A stretch of DNA of 64,000 nucleotides from Clostridium sp. chh4-2 (lineage in GTDB: Bacteria; Bacillota; Clostridia; Lachnospirales; Lachnospiraceae). The notes under the pieces are model-generated. The model saw only the letters and a list, made by a program, of their open reading frames with translations, was not told the DNA's origin and made no database searches. Location: contig NZ_PKUU01000008.1 in NCBI RefSeq assembly GCF_002899675.1, forward strand, positions 185,891 to 249,890, in the 5' to 3' direction. The first letter of the stretch is position 1; the number at the start of each line of letters is the position of its first letter. Position numbers and translations under genes: made by a program. Below are positions 8,128 through 18,360 of the stretch, piece after piece.

Positions 8128-9273
8128 ATGAAAAACAGAAGATACAAAGCGGCAGCTGTGATACTGGCTGTTCTTACGATGAATGGCAGCGTATCCACGG
8201 CGGCTCAGAACGGCTGGGTGCAGGAGAATAACAATTGGTGTTATTATGATAATTCAGGGAATAAAGTGACGGACGAATGGAAGGAATCCAACGGAGGATG
8301 GTATTATCTCGGCGGGGATGGTTATATGCTTAAAAGCACCCTGATCGAAGAGGATGACGATTATTATTATGTGAATTCCTCGGGAATGATGGTAAAGAGC
8401 CAGTGGAGGACCGTGCCCAACGAAGACAGGGAAGAAGATGAGCCGGAAGTCTGGTGGTATTATTTCCGGGATAACGGAAAGGCGTGGAAGCAGAACGGGT
8501 CTAATCTCAGTTTAAAATCCATTAAAAAAGCTAATGGAACCACCTGCAAATACATATTTGACGATGAAGGCAGAATGCAGTTTGGATGGGTAAATGACAA
8601 TGGTGAGCGGGTTCCGGAAGATGACGCATATAAAGAGGCCACCTATTACTGCGGGGATAACGGGGATGGAGCGGTTGCTTCGAATACCTGGGCCAGGGTG
8701 ATTTTGGAGGATGAGGTGGACGATAACGGAGACACCCGTGTCGAATGGCTTTATCTGGGAAGCAACGGCAAGAAGACGGTCGGCGTGTTCCGAACCATAA
8801 ACGGGAAAAAATACGGGTTTAATGATGATGGCGAGATGCTGCGGGGGCTTTATAAGCTGAAAACCAGCGGAAGCAAGATCGAAGAAGCCGAGAAAATATT
8901 AGAAGAAGGGGATCTCCCCGAGAAAGATGATCCGTGGGATGTCTATTATTTCAGCGAAGGGTCCCAGTATGGAACGCTTCAGACCGGAAATCAGACCATA
9001 AGGCTGGACGGAGAAAAATTTAACTTCACATTCCGGTCCAATGGAATTGGTTTGAATGGAATTTCGGACGGATACATTTATAAAAAGGGCAGGAAGCTGG
9101 AGGCAGATTCTGATCTGAAGTATGAACCGGCAACTTGTGACGGCAAGGAGTATCTGGTTAATACTTCAGGCAAAATCATGAAAAATAAAAAGAATTTAAA
9201 AGACGGAAACGATGTATACTACTGTACCGATAAGAGCGGTGTAATCACTTACAGCGGTATGGAAAAACAATAG
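8128..9273 (+). CDS. Secreted cell-wall-binding repeat protein
   Basis: A 381-residue exported protein. A signal peptide (MKNRRYKAAAVILAVLTMNGSVSTAA) is followed by aromatic/glycine repeats such as GWVQENNNWCYYDNSGN, GGWYYLGGDGYML and EWLYLGSNGKKTVGVF, typical of choline-binding-like cell wall repeats. No catalytic domain is apparent, so it probably only attaches to the envelope or serves as a scaffold. The middle and C-terminal parts are rich in Asp, Glu and Tyr. ATG 8128 is chosen because GGGAG sits 9 bases upstream; ATG 8110 would add six residues but has a poor site. Its own promoter has a MerR-type layout. Confidence 0.8.
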   Translation: MKNRRYKAAAVILAVLTMNGSVSTAAQNGWVQENNNWCYYDNSGNKVTDEWKESNGGWYYLGGDGYMLKSTLIEEDDDYYYVNSSGMMVKSQWRTVPNEDREEDEPEVWWYYFRDNGKAWKQNGSNLSLKSIKKANGTTCKYIFDDEGRMQFGWVNDNGERVPEDDAYKEATYYCGDNGDGAVASNTWARVILEDEVDDNGDTRVEWLYLGSNGKKTVGVFRTINGKKYGFNDDGEMLRGLYKLKTSGSKIEEAEKILEEGDLPEKDDPWDVYYFSEGSQYGTLQTGNQTIRLDGEKFNFTFRSNGIGLNGISDGYIYKKGRKLEADSDLKYEPATCDGKEYLVNTSGKIMKNKKNLKDGNDVYYCTDKSGVITYSGMEKQ

Positions 9274-9276
9274 CGT

Positions 9277-11001
9277 TTAAAGGTAAGGACGGATTGTCTC
9301 AAACAGCTTTGTGATATCAATGGGTTTGGAGATATATCCGTCCATTCCATTTTGGTGTGCCGCATCGATATCATGATGGAAGGCATTGGCGGAAAGCCCC
9401 AGGATGGGGATTGTCCGGGCATCCGGGCGGTTTATGGAGCGTATGGAACGGCTGGCCTTCAGCCCGTCCATCACCGGCATCTGGATATCCATAAGAATCA
9501 GTTTATATTGACCCGGAAGAGAAGCTGCGAATTCATCGACAGCTTCTTTTCCGTTCCATACAGGCTTTACAGCGGCTCCGCAGCTTTCCAATATGGCGGA
9601 GGCGATTTCTGAATTGATCTCGTTGTCTTCCGCCAGCAGAATGGAAATGCCGTCCAAACTGCATTCTGCGTCTTCTGTGGCAAAAGCGGCTTGGGTCTCC
9701 GGCTGTTTACTGTTTTGCGGCGGGCATTTCAGGGGGAGAGTGATTGTAAAACAAGAACCCTGTCCGGGTTTACTGGCCACCGTAATGTCTCCGTGCATCA
9801 TTTTCACAAAATTATAACTGATTGCAAGTCCAAGTCCTGTTCCTCCGTATTGATGGGAGGTGGACGCCTCGGCCTGTTCAAATGGCTCAAAAATGCGGCT
9901 TTGGAATTCCTCGCTCATGCCGATTCCGTTATCTTTGATCATGAATTGAAGAGATACCAGGTCATCCTGAACGGTTTTTTCTGTAATATCCAGATGGACA
10001 CATCCGCCGGAGGGGGTAAATTTCAGGGCATTGGAAATAATGTTAATGATGATTTGGCTGATTCTGAGTTCGTCGCCGATGACGGAACGCACGGTCAGGC
10101 CGCGGGCGTCGATATAAAAGCGGATCCCGGCGTCTTCCGCTTTTTGTTTAAACATTGTATTGATCCGGTCGATAAGCCGCGGAAGTTCAAATTCTTCATC
10201 ATATAATTCCACTTTTCCGCTTTCGATCCGGGACATATCCAGAATATCGTTAATTAAAGTCATCAGATAGCTGGAGGATAAATCGATCTTATTTAAACAG
10301 TCCAGGAGCTTTTTTCTGTTGTCCACAGACATCCGGGCCACTGCGGTCATGCCGATGATTCCGTTCATCGGAGTACGGATCTCATGGGACATGCGGGAAA
10401 GAAATTCGCTTTTGGCCTGGCTGGCATTTTCCGCGGCTAAAAGGGCGTCGTTTATCTTTTTCTGCTGTTGGCTGTAGAACCAGAACAGGGCGACCAGAAC
10501 GATGAATACAAGGTTTAGGCAGATAAGGCGGAATTTTGCATTGCTGACGCAGGTTTCGGAATAGATTTCTGCGGCGCTGACTGTGGTGTCGGCTAAAACG
10601 AAGAATTCTTCGCTCAGATCGAACAGACGATGGCTGTCGGAACCATTTCTGACATTCAGGATTTCCGCTTTCAGCAGTTCCCAGGATTGGGCCATCGTAT
10701 TAATATGATTTTGGAATTGGGGATCAGGAAGAAGGATCAGATCATTATTGCCGTTTCCGTCGGCCAGTTCACAAATGATTTCATCCAGATATTGAATGAG
10801 AGAATCGTTAGGCGTGTAATTTAGTTCCTGTTTTACGAGGCGCTGGCTGGCGCCTCGGACAATGCCTGCATAGTTGATAACCCTGCCGTTTCCCTGAAGA
10901 TGACTGATGGAAGAAAGAGACGTGATGCTGATGAAGAAAAAAAGAACAATTAAGAGAACCGGCATTATTTTCTGCGACAATTTCTGTGAAAAATTTATCA
11001 T
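9277..11001 (-). CDS. Hybrid sensor histidine kinase with receiver domain
   Basis: 574 residues. TM1 is near residues 13-30 and TM2 near 157-175 (LICLNLVFIVLVALFWFY). The external part contains GIVRGASQRLVKQELN, reminiscent of the PilJ-type sensor helix. The HisKA dimerisation motif is FLSRMSHEIRTPMNG near residue 200 (phosphorylated His), followed by a HATPase with DNGIGM and GGTGLGLAIS. A C-terminal receiver (ISILLAEDNEINSEIA, LILMDIQMPVMDG) carries the phospho-acceptor Asp. No Hpt domain is present, so phosphotransfer needs a separate partner. It ends 3 bases from the convergent cell-wall protein gene. The signal sensed is unknown. Confidence 0.9.
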   Translation of the reverse strand: MINFSQKLSQKIMPVLLIVLFFFISITSLSSISHLQGNGRVINYAGIVRGASQRLVKQELNYTPNDSLIQYLDEIICELADGNGNNDLILLPDPQFQNHINTMAQSWELLKAEILNVRNGSDSHRLFDLSEEFFVLADTTVSAAEIYSETCVSNAKFRLICLNLVFIVLVALFWFYSQQQKKINDALLAAENASQAKSEFLSRMSHEIRTPMNGIIGMTAVARMSVDNRKKLLDCLNKIDLSSSYLMTLINDILDMSRIESGKVELYDEEFELPRLIDRINTMFKQKAEDAGIRFYIDARGLTVRSVIGDELRISQIIINIISNALKFTPSGGCVHLDITEKTVQDDLVSLQFMIKDNGIGMSEEFQSRIFEPFEQAEASTSHQYGGTGLGLAISYNFVKMMHGDITVASKPGQGSCFTITLPLKCPPQNSKQPETQAAFATEDAECSLDGISILLAEDNEINSEIASAILESCGAAVKPVWNGKEAVDEFAASLPGQYKLILMDIQMPVMDGLKASRSIRSINRPDARTIPILGLSANAFHHDIDAAHQNGMDGYISKPIDITKLFETIRPYL

Positions 11002-11226
11002 ATGGATACCTATGTTCTTTCTGGTTAATTTTATGGATGAAACATGATATAAGCCGCTTTTTTACTGCCATTATATCATAGGAAAATGGTTACGGCATTA
11101 CAATTTTAAATATAATCGCAAATAAAAATATTATTTTGTAATTGAGAAAACGGGTTAAGATATTATGAGCCAAATGCTTTTGCAATACCTTAACCAATCT
11201 TTAGAAATTCTTTCGTTTTTTCTGCA

Positions 11227-11254
11227 TTGCACCTTTAGATTTGAAACGTATACT
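11227..11254 (+). promoter_or_regulatory. Sigma-70 type promoter of the two-component pair
   Basis: TTGCAC (11227-11232) and TATACT (11249-11254), spacing 16, upstream of the response regulator. The rest of the 11002-11343 gap is AT-rich and shows no other convincing feature. A half copy of the TATATCATAGGAAA palindrome lies near 11072. Confidence 0.55.
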
Positions 11255-11346
11255 TATCTCATCAAAAAGAGGAGGTGCAAAGCCGAAAGAAATGATATAC
11301 TACTTATCATCAGATAAGTTTATGAGTGGAAAGGGATTTATGAGTG

Positions 11347-12057
11347 ATGGAAGCGAGCCGAATTTTACTAGTAGAAGACGATAAGGAAATCAGAGAGGGA
11401 ATTGAAATTTTTTTGAAGGCGCAGGGATACCAGGTATTCCAGGCGGCAGACGGCGTGGAAGGATTGGAAATTATTGAACGGGAAGAGATACATCTGGCGG
11501 TTGTGGATGTGATGATGCCCCGTATGGACGGGATCACCATGACAATTAAGCTTAGGGAAACATATGATTTTCCGGTCATATTTCTTTCGGCGAAATCAGA
11601 GGAAGTGGATAAGATCATGGGACTTAATATGGGAGCGGACGACTACATTACGAAACCGTTCACTCCGATGGAATTATTAGCCCGTGTGAATTCACAGTTA
11701 AGGCGTTATAAACGTTTTCTGGAACGGCTGGAAAACAGCCAGCCGGACAATGGAAGGATCTACAGGATTGGCGGATTGGAATTAAATGAGGACACCGTGG
11801 AGGTTTTTGTGGATGGAAATCCGGTCAGAATGACCCCTATGGAATATAAGATATTGTTGCTGTTAATGAAAAATCCAGGCCGGGTATTCTCGGCTGAGGA
11901 AATCTATGAACGGGTTTGGAATGAGCGGGCGGTCAACACGGATACGGTTATGGTACATGTAAGAAATATCCGTGAAAAGATTGAAGTGAATCCAAAGGAC
12001 CCGAAATATTTAAAGGTGGTGTGGGGAGTTGGATACAAAATTGAAAAACAGGCATAG
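11347..12057 (+). CDS. OmpR/PhoB-family response regulator
   Basis: 236 residues: an N-terminal receiver (RILLVEDDKEIREG; phospho-acceptor Asp in VVDVMMPRMDG; Lys in TKPFTPMELLARV) and a C-terminal winged helix (EYKILLLLMKNPGRVFS, NTDTVMVHVRNIREKIE). It binds DNA after phosphorylation by the kinase encoded immediately downstream, whose frame overlaps it by 29 bases. A GTG at 11344 directly before the ATG could also start translation. Confidence 0.92.
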   Translation: MEASRILLVEDDKEIREGIEIFLKAQGYQVFQAADGVEGLEIIEREEIHLAVVDVMMPRMDGITMTIKLRETYDFPVIFLSAKSEEVDKIMGLNMGADDYITKPFTPMELLARVNSQLRRYKRFLERLENSQPDNGRIYRIGGLELNEDTVEVFVDGNPVRMTPMEYKILLLLMKNPGRVFSAEEIYERVWNERAVNTDTVMVHVRNIREKIEVNPKDPKYLKVVWGVGYKIEKQA

Positions 12058-14347
12058 TTTAGGAATTTTATTGATGATCGTCACTATTATTGTGGCGGCG
12101 GCGTCCATGATCGGGATGTATCCTTATATCGAAAAGAATGCCGCAGCATATGAAGCGGGAAGAAAAAAGTCCGGCGAGTATGAGGTCAATCAGGCCAGAG
12201 AATTTTCTGTTGAATTTATGAACAGCAGCTATGCGATTTGGCAGGAATATATACAGGACCAGGCGGGATACATTATGACGCCTGCACAGGTATTCTATCC
12301 TCAGGTGGCGGATTCACTGATGAAAGAAAACGTGCAGGATACGAACATTCAGCAGGATACAAATACTGTGGAGGCGGAAGACGGCAGCTATAGTGAAGAA
12401 GACACAGCGCAAATGGAGACTGCCGTTGATGTCAGCGAATATTTGAGAGATTTTCAGTACAGCATTAACGAACGCGGAGAGATTTGGAAATCACATTACA
12501 GGCAGCTCCGCCCTAAGATGAGCTACCGCATGCTGGATGAGAACGGAAAAGAGCTTATGAGCAATAAGGGAAGCGACTTCGATCCGTTAAAAGGTACCAT
12601 CACAGTTCAAATGAAATTTGATAATTTAGGTCGGCTTTTGGTGGAACGCGTTCAGGCGGATACCTCTGTCTATCAGGAACAGATCGCCAATACGATTGGG
12701 GACTCATTGGGAAATTATTATTTTTATGATCCTATGGCGGCTGTATATCAAGATTATTATTCAGGAGTTGCCATTCCCAATTTCAGCTTTTCAGGTCCTA
12801 AAAACGTAACCTATGAGTTTACGGTCAATCAGTCGGCTGTTATTCCGGATAACCAGAGCTACAGCCAATGGAGCAGGATACTGCCATACTATCATGACCA
12901 TACAATCTTATATACAGCCTTAGCGATTATGGGGCTGGTTACATTGCTGGCACTTTTTTTTCCCTGCTTTCGCTCTTTCCAGATAGGACAGGAGAAAATA
13001 TTCAGGGCTCCGTTGGAACTGGTGCTGCTGATTGCCAGTGTATGCATCAGCATTTTCTTTTCAACGCTGCCGGCTCAAATAGTTGGGATGACTCTGACCG
13101 GTGCATTCCGGGAAGAACTGATCAGGGCTGATTTTCTTCCGGGAGCCGCCAATTTCCTGGTTTGGCTTATCAATTTTGGAGCATGGGCAATTGGATTCGG
13201 GCTGCTTTACTGGGGAATTACCTGTATGAGATCCGTTTTCGTGATCGGACCTGTGAGATATTTTAAGGAACGCACGTTAACCGGCCGGATTCTTCGCTGG
13301 CTTTGGAAACATTGGATCAAATTTGTAAAATGTATGACAACAATCGACTGGAGCAGCACTTCCACGAAACAGATTGGAAAGCTGGTTCTTGTCAACGGAA
13401 TCCTGCTTATTATCATCAACTGCTTCTGGTTTTTCGGAATTCCGGCAATTTTAATCTACTCCGCAGTTTTGTTTTTCTGGCTGCGAAAGTATTATAATGA
13501 CATGCAGAAAAAATATGGGATTCTTCTGGAATCCATCAGCCAGATTGCGGACGGAGATTTAAATATCCGGATTGAAGAAGATTTAGGCGTGTTCGAACCC
13601 ATTAAGGAAGAGCTGTCCGTAATTCAGGACGGATTTAAAAATGCGGTGAATAAAGAGATGGTGAGCCAGCACATGAAGACAGAACTGATCACCAATGTCT
13701 CCCATGATTTAAAGACTCCTTTGACTGCCATCATCACTTATGTGAATCTGTTGCAGCAGGAAGATGTGACAGAAGAGGAGAAGAAGAACTATATTGAAGT
13801 CCTGGAGCAGAAATCCATGAGACTGAAGGCGCTCATTGAGGATCTGTTTGATATCAGCAAGGCTACCAGCAGAAATATGCCTTTAAATCTGGTGGATGTG
13901 GATCTTGTAAACCTGATTAAGCAGGTTCGTCTGGAACTTTCCGACCGGATTGAAACATCAGGAATTGACTTCCGCTGGAAGCTTCCGGAAGAAAAAGTCA
14001 TTCTGACGCTGGACAGCCAGAAAACTTATAGGATTTTTGAAAACCTGTTGGTGAACATTACGAAATATGCGCTTCCGGGAACGAGAGCCTATGTGGAACT
14101 GACGGAAGACGAGTGGGTGACCGTGACGCTTCGCAATATCTCGGCTACTGAGATCACGGTGACTCCGCAGGAACTGATGGAACGGTTTGTGCGCGGCGAT
14201 GAATCCAGAAATACGGAAGGCTCAGGACTTGGAATGGCCATCGCGAAAAGCTTTGTGGAAGTACAGGGCGGAGAGATGGATGTGGAAATCGAGGCGGATT
14301 TATTCCGGGTAACCGTCCGCTGGAGAAATCAGAATTTCAGGAGATAA
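12029..14347 (+). CDS. Membrane sensor histidine kinase
   Basis: About 772 residues if TTG at 12029 is used; TTG at 12041 is an alternative. A first membrane helix is followed by a roughly 250-residue extracytoplasmic region, then several further helices (residues about 290-310, 330-350, 370-395, 450-490). The kinase core has TNVSHDLKTPLTAI near residue 553 (phosphorylated His), and a HATPase ending GSGLGMAIAKSFVEVQGG near 730. It overlaps the response regulator, so the two form a cognate pair. The large external region suggests an envelope or peptide signal, but the ligand is unknown. Confidence 0.88.
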   Translation: MDTKLKNRHSLGILLMIVTIIVAAASMIGMYPYIEKNAAAYEAGRKKSGEYEVNQAREFSVEFMNSSYAIWQEYIQDQAGYIMTPAQVFYPQVADSLMKENVQDTNIQQDTNTVEAEDGSYSEEDTAQMETAVDVSEYLRDFQYSINERGEIWKSHYRQLRPKMSYRMLDENGKELMSNKGSDFDPLKGTITVQMKFDNLGRLLVERVQADTSVYQEQIANTIGDSLGNYYFYDPMAAVYQDYYSGVAIPNFSFSGPKNVTYEFTVNQSAVIPDNQSYSQWSRILPYYHDHTILYTALAIMGLVTLLALFFPCFRSFQIGQEKIFRAPLELVLLIASVCISIFFSTLPAQIVGMTLTGAFREELIRADFLPGAANFLVWLINFGAWAIGFGLLYWGITCMRSVFVIGPVRYFKERTLTGRILRWLWKHWIKFVKCMTTIDWSSTSTKQIGKLVLVNGILLIIINCFWFFGIPAILIYSAVLFFWLRKYYNDMQKKYGILLESISQIADGDLNIRIEEDLGVFEPIKEELSVIQDGFKNAVNKEMVSQHMKTELITNVSHDLKTPLTAIITYVNLLQQEDVTEEEKKNYIEVLEQKSMRLKALIEDLFDISKATSRNMPLNLVDVDLVNLIKQVRLELSDRIETSGIDFRWKLPEEKVILTLDSQKTYRIFENLLVNITKYALPGTRAYVELTEDEWVTVTLRNISATEITVTPQELMERFVRGDESRNTEGSGLGMAIAKSFVEVQGGEMDVEIEADLFRVTVRWRNQNFRR

Positions 14348-14353
14348 TTGGGC

Positions 14354-14382
14354 TTGACAATTGAGAATTCACCCCGTATAAT
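14354..14382 (+). promoter_or_regulatory. Consensus promoter of the tyrS T-box transcript
   Basis: TTGACA (14354-14359) and TATAAT (14377-14382) with a 17-base spacer: a perfect sigma-70 match directly upstream of the T-box leader. Confidence 0.85.
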
Positions 14383-14394
14383 GTGGATTATCAG

Positions 14395-14724
14395 TAATGA
14401 GCAAAATTTCATGAAGAAAAGCGATGATAAGAAAAAGTAGTAATTGGCAAAAGCACACAGAAAGCAGCCGGGTGATGAGAGGCGCGTGGAAAGCCGGTTA
14501 TGAATACATCTTTGAGCTTCACACCCAACGGTATACAGATACCAAGTAGGCTGTGACGGAACCAGTATTTGCCTGCCGGCAGATATGCACACGTTATAGT
14601 GCTGGAGTATAGATCTCTTATGGAGACTGTACTTGAGGAGGTAAGCGGCGCGAGCCGTTTATAAATTAAGGTGGTAACGCGGGTTCGGCCCGTCCTTATG
14701 TAACATAGGGACGGGTCTTTTTTT
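14395..14724 (+). ncRNA. Tyr T-box leader (tyrS)
   Basis: A tRNA-sensing transcription attenuator. The T-box antiterminator sequence AAGGTGGTAACGCG lies at 14668-14681. The terminator is CCCGTCC (14689-14695) with GGACGGG (14709-14715) and a run of T. In the Stem I specifier region, GAATACATCTTTGAGC presents TAC (14505-14507), a tyrosine codon, matching the downstream gene. Uncharged tRNA-Tyr should stabilise the antiterminator and allow tyrS expression. Confidence 0.9.
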
Positions 14725-14780
14725 GTATCATAGGATTCGGGTGCCATAGGAAAATGCTTCCATGATATAAAAAGCCCTCC
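14725..14780. repeat. Terminator-adjacent palindrome, copy at tyrS
   Basis: GTATCATAGG ... TTCCATGATATAAAAAGCCCTCC begins directly after the U-run of the T-box terminator. Copies with the same position relative to a riboswitch terminator are at 41872-41914 and, on the other strand, 16731-16772. Confidence 0.65.
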
Positions 14781-14851
14781 GCTTCCGGACAAACCAGCAG
14801 AGATAAAAGCATGAAAACACGGCTCAGAAGAAAGAAAAAGGAGAATGGAAA

Positions 14852-16081
14852 ATGAATTGTTATGACGAATTAGTGGCCCGCGGGCTGATTGCCCAGGTGA
14901 CCAACGAGGAAGAGATTAAAGAGATGGTAAACAATGGAAAAGCCACTTTTTATATCGGATTTGACCCTACCGCTGACAGCCTTCACGTAGGACATTTTAT
15001 GGCTCTTTGCTTAATGAAACGTCTTCAAATGGCAGGAAATAAACCGATCGCATTAATCGGCGGCGGCACGGCGATGATCGGCGATCCTTCGGGAAGAAGC
15101 GATATGCGCCAGATGATGACAACAGAGACCATCCAGCACAACTGCGACTGCTTTAAGGTTCAGATGAGCAAATTCATCGATTTTTCGGAAGATAAAGCGC
15201 TTATGGTGAACAATGCCGACTGGCTTTTGAAATTAAACTATGTGGAACTGTTAAGAGAAGTGGGTTCCTGTTTCAGCGTAAACCGCATGCTGACCGCAGA
15301 ATGCTACAAGCAGCGTATGGAAAAGGGACTGAGCTTTTTAGAGTTCAACTACATGATCATGCAGAGCTACGATTTCTATGAGTTATTCCAGAAATACGGA
15401 TGCAACATGCAGTTTGGCGGGGACGACCAGTGGAGCAACATGCTGGGCGGAACCGAACTGATCCGCCGCAAACTGGGAAAAGACGCCCATGCGATGACCA
15501 TCACTCTGCTGCTCAACTCCGAAGGAAAGAAGATGGGAAAAACCCAGTCCGGCGCCGTATGGCTTGACCCGAATAAGACTTCCCCATTCGAATTCTATCA
15601 GTACTGGAGAAATATTGCGGATGCGGACGTATTAAAATGCCTGCGCATGCTCACATTCCTTCCTTTAGAGCAGATCGATGAGATGGATAAATGGGAAGGC
15701 AGCCAGCTGAACACGGCCAAAGAAATTCTCGCATTTGAACTGACAAAACTGGTTCATGACGAAGAAGAGGCAAATAAGGCTCAGGAGGCTTCCCGCGCAC
15801 TGTTCTCAGGCGCAGGAAATTCAGAGAATATGCCGTCTCACCAGCTGACCGCCGATGACTTTACAGACGGAATCATTGACATTCTGTCCGTACTGCAGAA
15901 ATCCGGTCTGGCAGCTTCCCGTTCCGAAGCGAGACGTAACGTGGAACAGGGCGGAGTTTCCGTAGACGGACAGCAGATCAAAGATATTAAAAAAACATTT
16001 ACTGCTGAAGAAATCGGCGTTGACGGTATCGTTGTAAAACGCGGTAAAAAGAATTTTATGAAGGTGACCGTTCAGGAATAA
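14852..16081 (+). CDS. tyrS: Tyrosyl-tRNA synthetase
   Basis: 409-residue class I synthetase that charges tRNA-Tyr. The HIGH-like motif is HVGHFMA near residue 46, the tyrosine-binding region includes [11 protein letters not shown], and the KMSKS-type loop is [12 protein letters not shown] near residue 230. A C-terminal S4-like RNA-binding domain ([18 protein letters not shown]) is present. Start ATG has a GGAG site 8 bases upstream. It is regulated by the T-box leader directly upstream. Confidence 0.97.
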   Translation: MNCYDELVARGLIAQVTNEEEIKEMVNNGKATFYIGFDPTADSLHVGHFMALCLMKRLQMAGNKPIALIGGGTAMIGDPSGRSDMRQMMTTETIQHNCDCFKVQMSKFIDFSEDKALMVNNADWLLKLNYVELLREVGSCFSVNRMLTAECYKQRMEKGLSFLEFNYMIMQSYDFYELFQKYGCNMQFGGDDQWSNMLGGTELIRRKLGKDAHAMTITLLLNSEGKKMGKTQSGAVWLDPNKTSPFEFYQYWRNIADADVLKCLRMLTFLPLEQIDEMDKWEGSQLNTAKEILAFELTKLVHDEEEANKAQEASRALFSGAGNSENMPSHQLTADDFTDGIIDILSVLQKSGLAASRSEARRNVEQGGVSVDGQQIKDIKKTFTAEEIGVDGIVVKRGKKNFMKVTVQE

Positions 16082-16092
16082 ACGGCGTTTCA

Positions 16093-16653
16093 TTAATCGA
16101 AAAACAGATGTTCAATCAGGATATTGAATCCCATCAGTATGAGAATCAGCCCGCCTGCAAATTCAGCCTTTGATTTGTATTTGCAGCCAAACACATTGCC
16201 CACCTTAACTCCCACGATTGAAAGGGCAAATGTGGTGATTCCGATAAAGGAGACTGCCGGAACAATACGAACCTGGAGGAAAGCAAAGGTGACTCCCACG
16301 GCAAGGGCATCGATGCTGGTTGCGATGGCAAGCAGCGTCATGTTTTTGGGATCGAGGGATGCATCGCAGCTTTCCTCTTCTTTGTTCAGGGATTCACGGA
16401 TCATGTTAAAACCGATGACGCTTAACAAAATAAATGCGATCCAGTGGTCCACTGCGGTGATGGAATCCCGGAACTGGGAGCCTAAAACATAACCGAAAAA
16501 CGGCATGGCAGCCTGAAAACCGCCAAAATACAGTCCCACAATAACCGCATTTTTCCAGCTCATCCTGGACATGCTCAGCCCCTTACAGATGGATACGGCG
16601 AAGGCGTCCATGGACAGCCCGACTGCGATGATAAATAATTCAATTAGTGACAT
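16093..16653 (-). CDS. mntP: Manganese efflux pump MntP
   Basis: 186 residues with six membrane helices and duplicated family motifs, [14 protein letters not shown] near residue 12 and [14 protein letters not shown] near 115, whose aspartates are needed for Mn2+ export. Length and motifs match MntP (DUF204). A yybP-ykoY (Mn2+) riboswitch lies upstream on the same strand, which supports the assignment independently. It converges on tyrS with 11 bases between. Confidence 0.95.
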   Translation of the reverse strand: MSLIELFIIAVGLSMDAFAVSICKGLSMSRMSWKNAVIVGLYFGGFQAAMPFFGYVLGSQFRDSITAVDHWIAFILLSVIGFNMIRESLNKEEESCDASLDPKNMTLLAIATSIDALAVGVTFAFLQVRIVPAVSFIGITTFALSIVGVKVGNVFGCKYKSKAEFAGGLILILMGFNILIEHLFFD

Positions 16654-16730
16654 GTGAAGATCCTCCTATGTTTGTAATACCGACCCTTAAATGTATCAGA
16701 TTTTGTGAGGAAGTAGAACTGTTTCACGCC

Positions 16731-16772
16731 GGAAGGTATTTTATATCATAGGAGAAATTTTCCTAAGACATA
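16731..16772. repeat. Terminator-adjacent palindrome, copy at mntP
   Basis: On the minus strand ATGTCTTAGGAAAA ... TCCTATGATATAAAA begins right after the U-run of the riboswitch terminator and precedes mntP. It is the third copy of the family seen at tyrS and at the lysine riboswitch. Confidence 0.6.
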
Positions 16773-16905
16773 AAAAAAGACCTATCTGCAGCAAAACACT
16801 GCAGATAAGTCTCATCATTCAAAATAAAGCCAGATATATGAATATCAGTATGTTGACCTTATTACACGCGGGACACGTGCTGACTACTCCCTCATCTTCG
16901 CTCAA
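16773..16905 (-). ncRNA. yybP-ykoY manganese riboswitch
   Basis: On the minus strand the two conserved blocks appear: GAGGGAGTAGTC (16881-16893) and GTCAACATACTG (16846-16857). They are followed by GAGACTTATCTGCAG, whose complement CTGCAGATAGGTC and a T run form the terminator (16773-16815). The family senses Mn2+ and usually precedes Mn exporters, as here. Confidence 0.88.
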
Positions 16906-16933
16906 TTCTAAAGTATTTTCATGAATCTGTCAA
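16905..16933 (-). promoter_or_regulatory. Promoter of the mntP riboswitch transcript
   Basis: On the minus strand TTGACA (16933-16928) and TAGAAT (16910-16905) with a 17-base spacer, immediately upstream of the riboswitch. Confidence 0.75.
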
Positions 16934-16976
16934 GAAAAATTCTCATTAACAGTAATAGATCAGTCTTCCGATGCCG

Positions 16977-18347
16977 TTAATGACCGGACAGTTTTTGAAT
17001 CTTCTCTTTATAAATCTGCCTGAACAGGATGGTGCTCAGGATGGCAGCGATAATTTCGGCCAAAGGAAATGCGTACCATACGCTGTTTAACCCCAAACTT
17101 CTCGCAAAGAGATAGGCCAGCGGCAGGATGCAGACCAGCTGCCTGGCGACGGACACGATCAGGCTGTAGACCCCGTTTCCAAGCGCCTGGAATACGGAAC
17201 CTACGATAATGCAGTAGCCGGCAAACAGGAAGCTGATGCTGATTAAACGCAGGGCCGGAGTTCCGATTTCCAGCATATATGGGGATGCGTTGAACATTTT
17301 AAGCAGCTGAACCGGAAGGGTCTGGAAGATAATCAGTCCGATCATCATGATTCCAACCGCAACGCAGATGCTGAGTTTTGCGGTATCCATAATACGTTTT
17401 TTATTCCGCGCGCCATAGTTGTAGGCGATAATCGGGATCATCCCGTTGTTCAAACCGAATACAGGCATGAATATGAAGCTTTGAAGCTTGAAATAAATTC
17501 CGAACACGGAAACTGCCGTTTCTGAAAACATGATCAGAATTTTGTTCATTCCGAATGTCATCACGGATGCGATGGACTGCATGATGATGGACGGGATGCC
17601 CACCTCGTAGATGACTGCAATGGTTTTCTTATGAGGACGGAATCCTCTTAACCGGATGATGACGTCAGGATTCTTTGTTTTATTAAAGAATGCGGACAAA
17701 ATCATGGCGATAATCTGCCCGGTTACAGTTGCAATAGCTGCCCCGCGGATGCCGAGAGCAGGAAATCCCAACAGTCCGAAGATCATGATAGGGTCTAAAA
17801 TGATGTTGATAATCGCTCCTGCGCCCTGTGTCAGCATGTTGTAAATGGTGCGGCCCGTGGACTGCATGATTCGTTCCAGCATCATTTCCAAAAAGAGACC
17901 GAAGCAGAAGACACAGCAAATGCTCAGATACTGAGTTCCATACTCGATGATGAGAGGGTTGTCCGTCTGGGTGGCAAAAAAACTGTGCGCGCCGAAGATT
18001 CCGAAAGCAGCGAACGCTAAGTAGCTTACAAATGCAAGAAATATACCGTTGACAGCGGCGTTGTCGGCGGCCGTCTGGTTCTTTTCTCCCAAAGACCGGG
18101 ACAGCAGGGCGTTGACGCCGACGCAGGTTCCCACGGATACGGCGATCATCAGGTTCTGCACCGGAAATGCCAGAGATACCGCAGTCAGGGCTTCTTCCCC
18201 GATCTGTGCCACAAAGACACTGTCTATAATGTTATACATGGCCTGCACCAGCATGGAAATAACCATGGGCAGGGACATGGAAAGGAGCAGACGGTTGATG
18301 GGCATGGTTCCCATCTTGTTTTCTGCCGGTTGATTGTTTACAGCCAT
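16977..18347 (-). CDS. MATE family multidrug efflux transporter
   Basis: 456 residues with twelve predicted membrane helices. The N-terminus MPINRLLLSMSLPMVISMLVQ and the segment YNIIDSVFVAQIGEEALTAVSLAFP are typical of NorM/MepA-type MATE exporters that expel cationic drugs using a Na+ or H+ gradient. The start at 18347 follows AGGAGG by 6 bases. Its promoter has a perfect 20-bp palindrome at the transcription start, so expression is probably controlled by a MarR-type repressor encoded elsewhere. The substrate is unknown. Confidence 0.93.
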   Translation of the reverse strand: MAVNNQPAENKMGTMPINRLLLSMSLPMVISMLVQAMYNIIDSVFVAQIGEEALTAVSLAFPVQNLMIAVSVGTCVGVNALLSRSLGEKNQTAADNAAVNGIFLAFVSYLAFAAFGIFGAHSFFATQTDNPLIIEYGTQYLSICCVFCFGLFLEMMLERIMQSTGRTIYNMLTQGAGAIINIILDPIMIFGLLGFPALGIRGAAIATVTGQIIAMILSAFFNKTKNPDVIIRLRGFRPHKKTIAVIYEVGIPSIIMQSIASVMTFGMNKILIMFSETAVSVFGIYFKLQSFIFMPVFGLNNGMIPIIAYNYGARNKKRIMDTAKLSICVAVGIMMIGLIIFQTLPVQLLKMFNASPYMLEIGTPALRLISISFLFAGYCIIVGSVFQALGNGVYSLIVSVARQLVCILPLAYLFARSLGLNSVWYAFPLAEIIAAILSTILFRQIYKEKIQKLSGH

Positions 18348-18360
18348 AAAAACCTCCTAT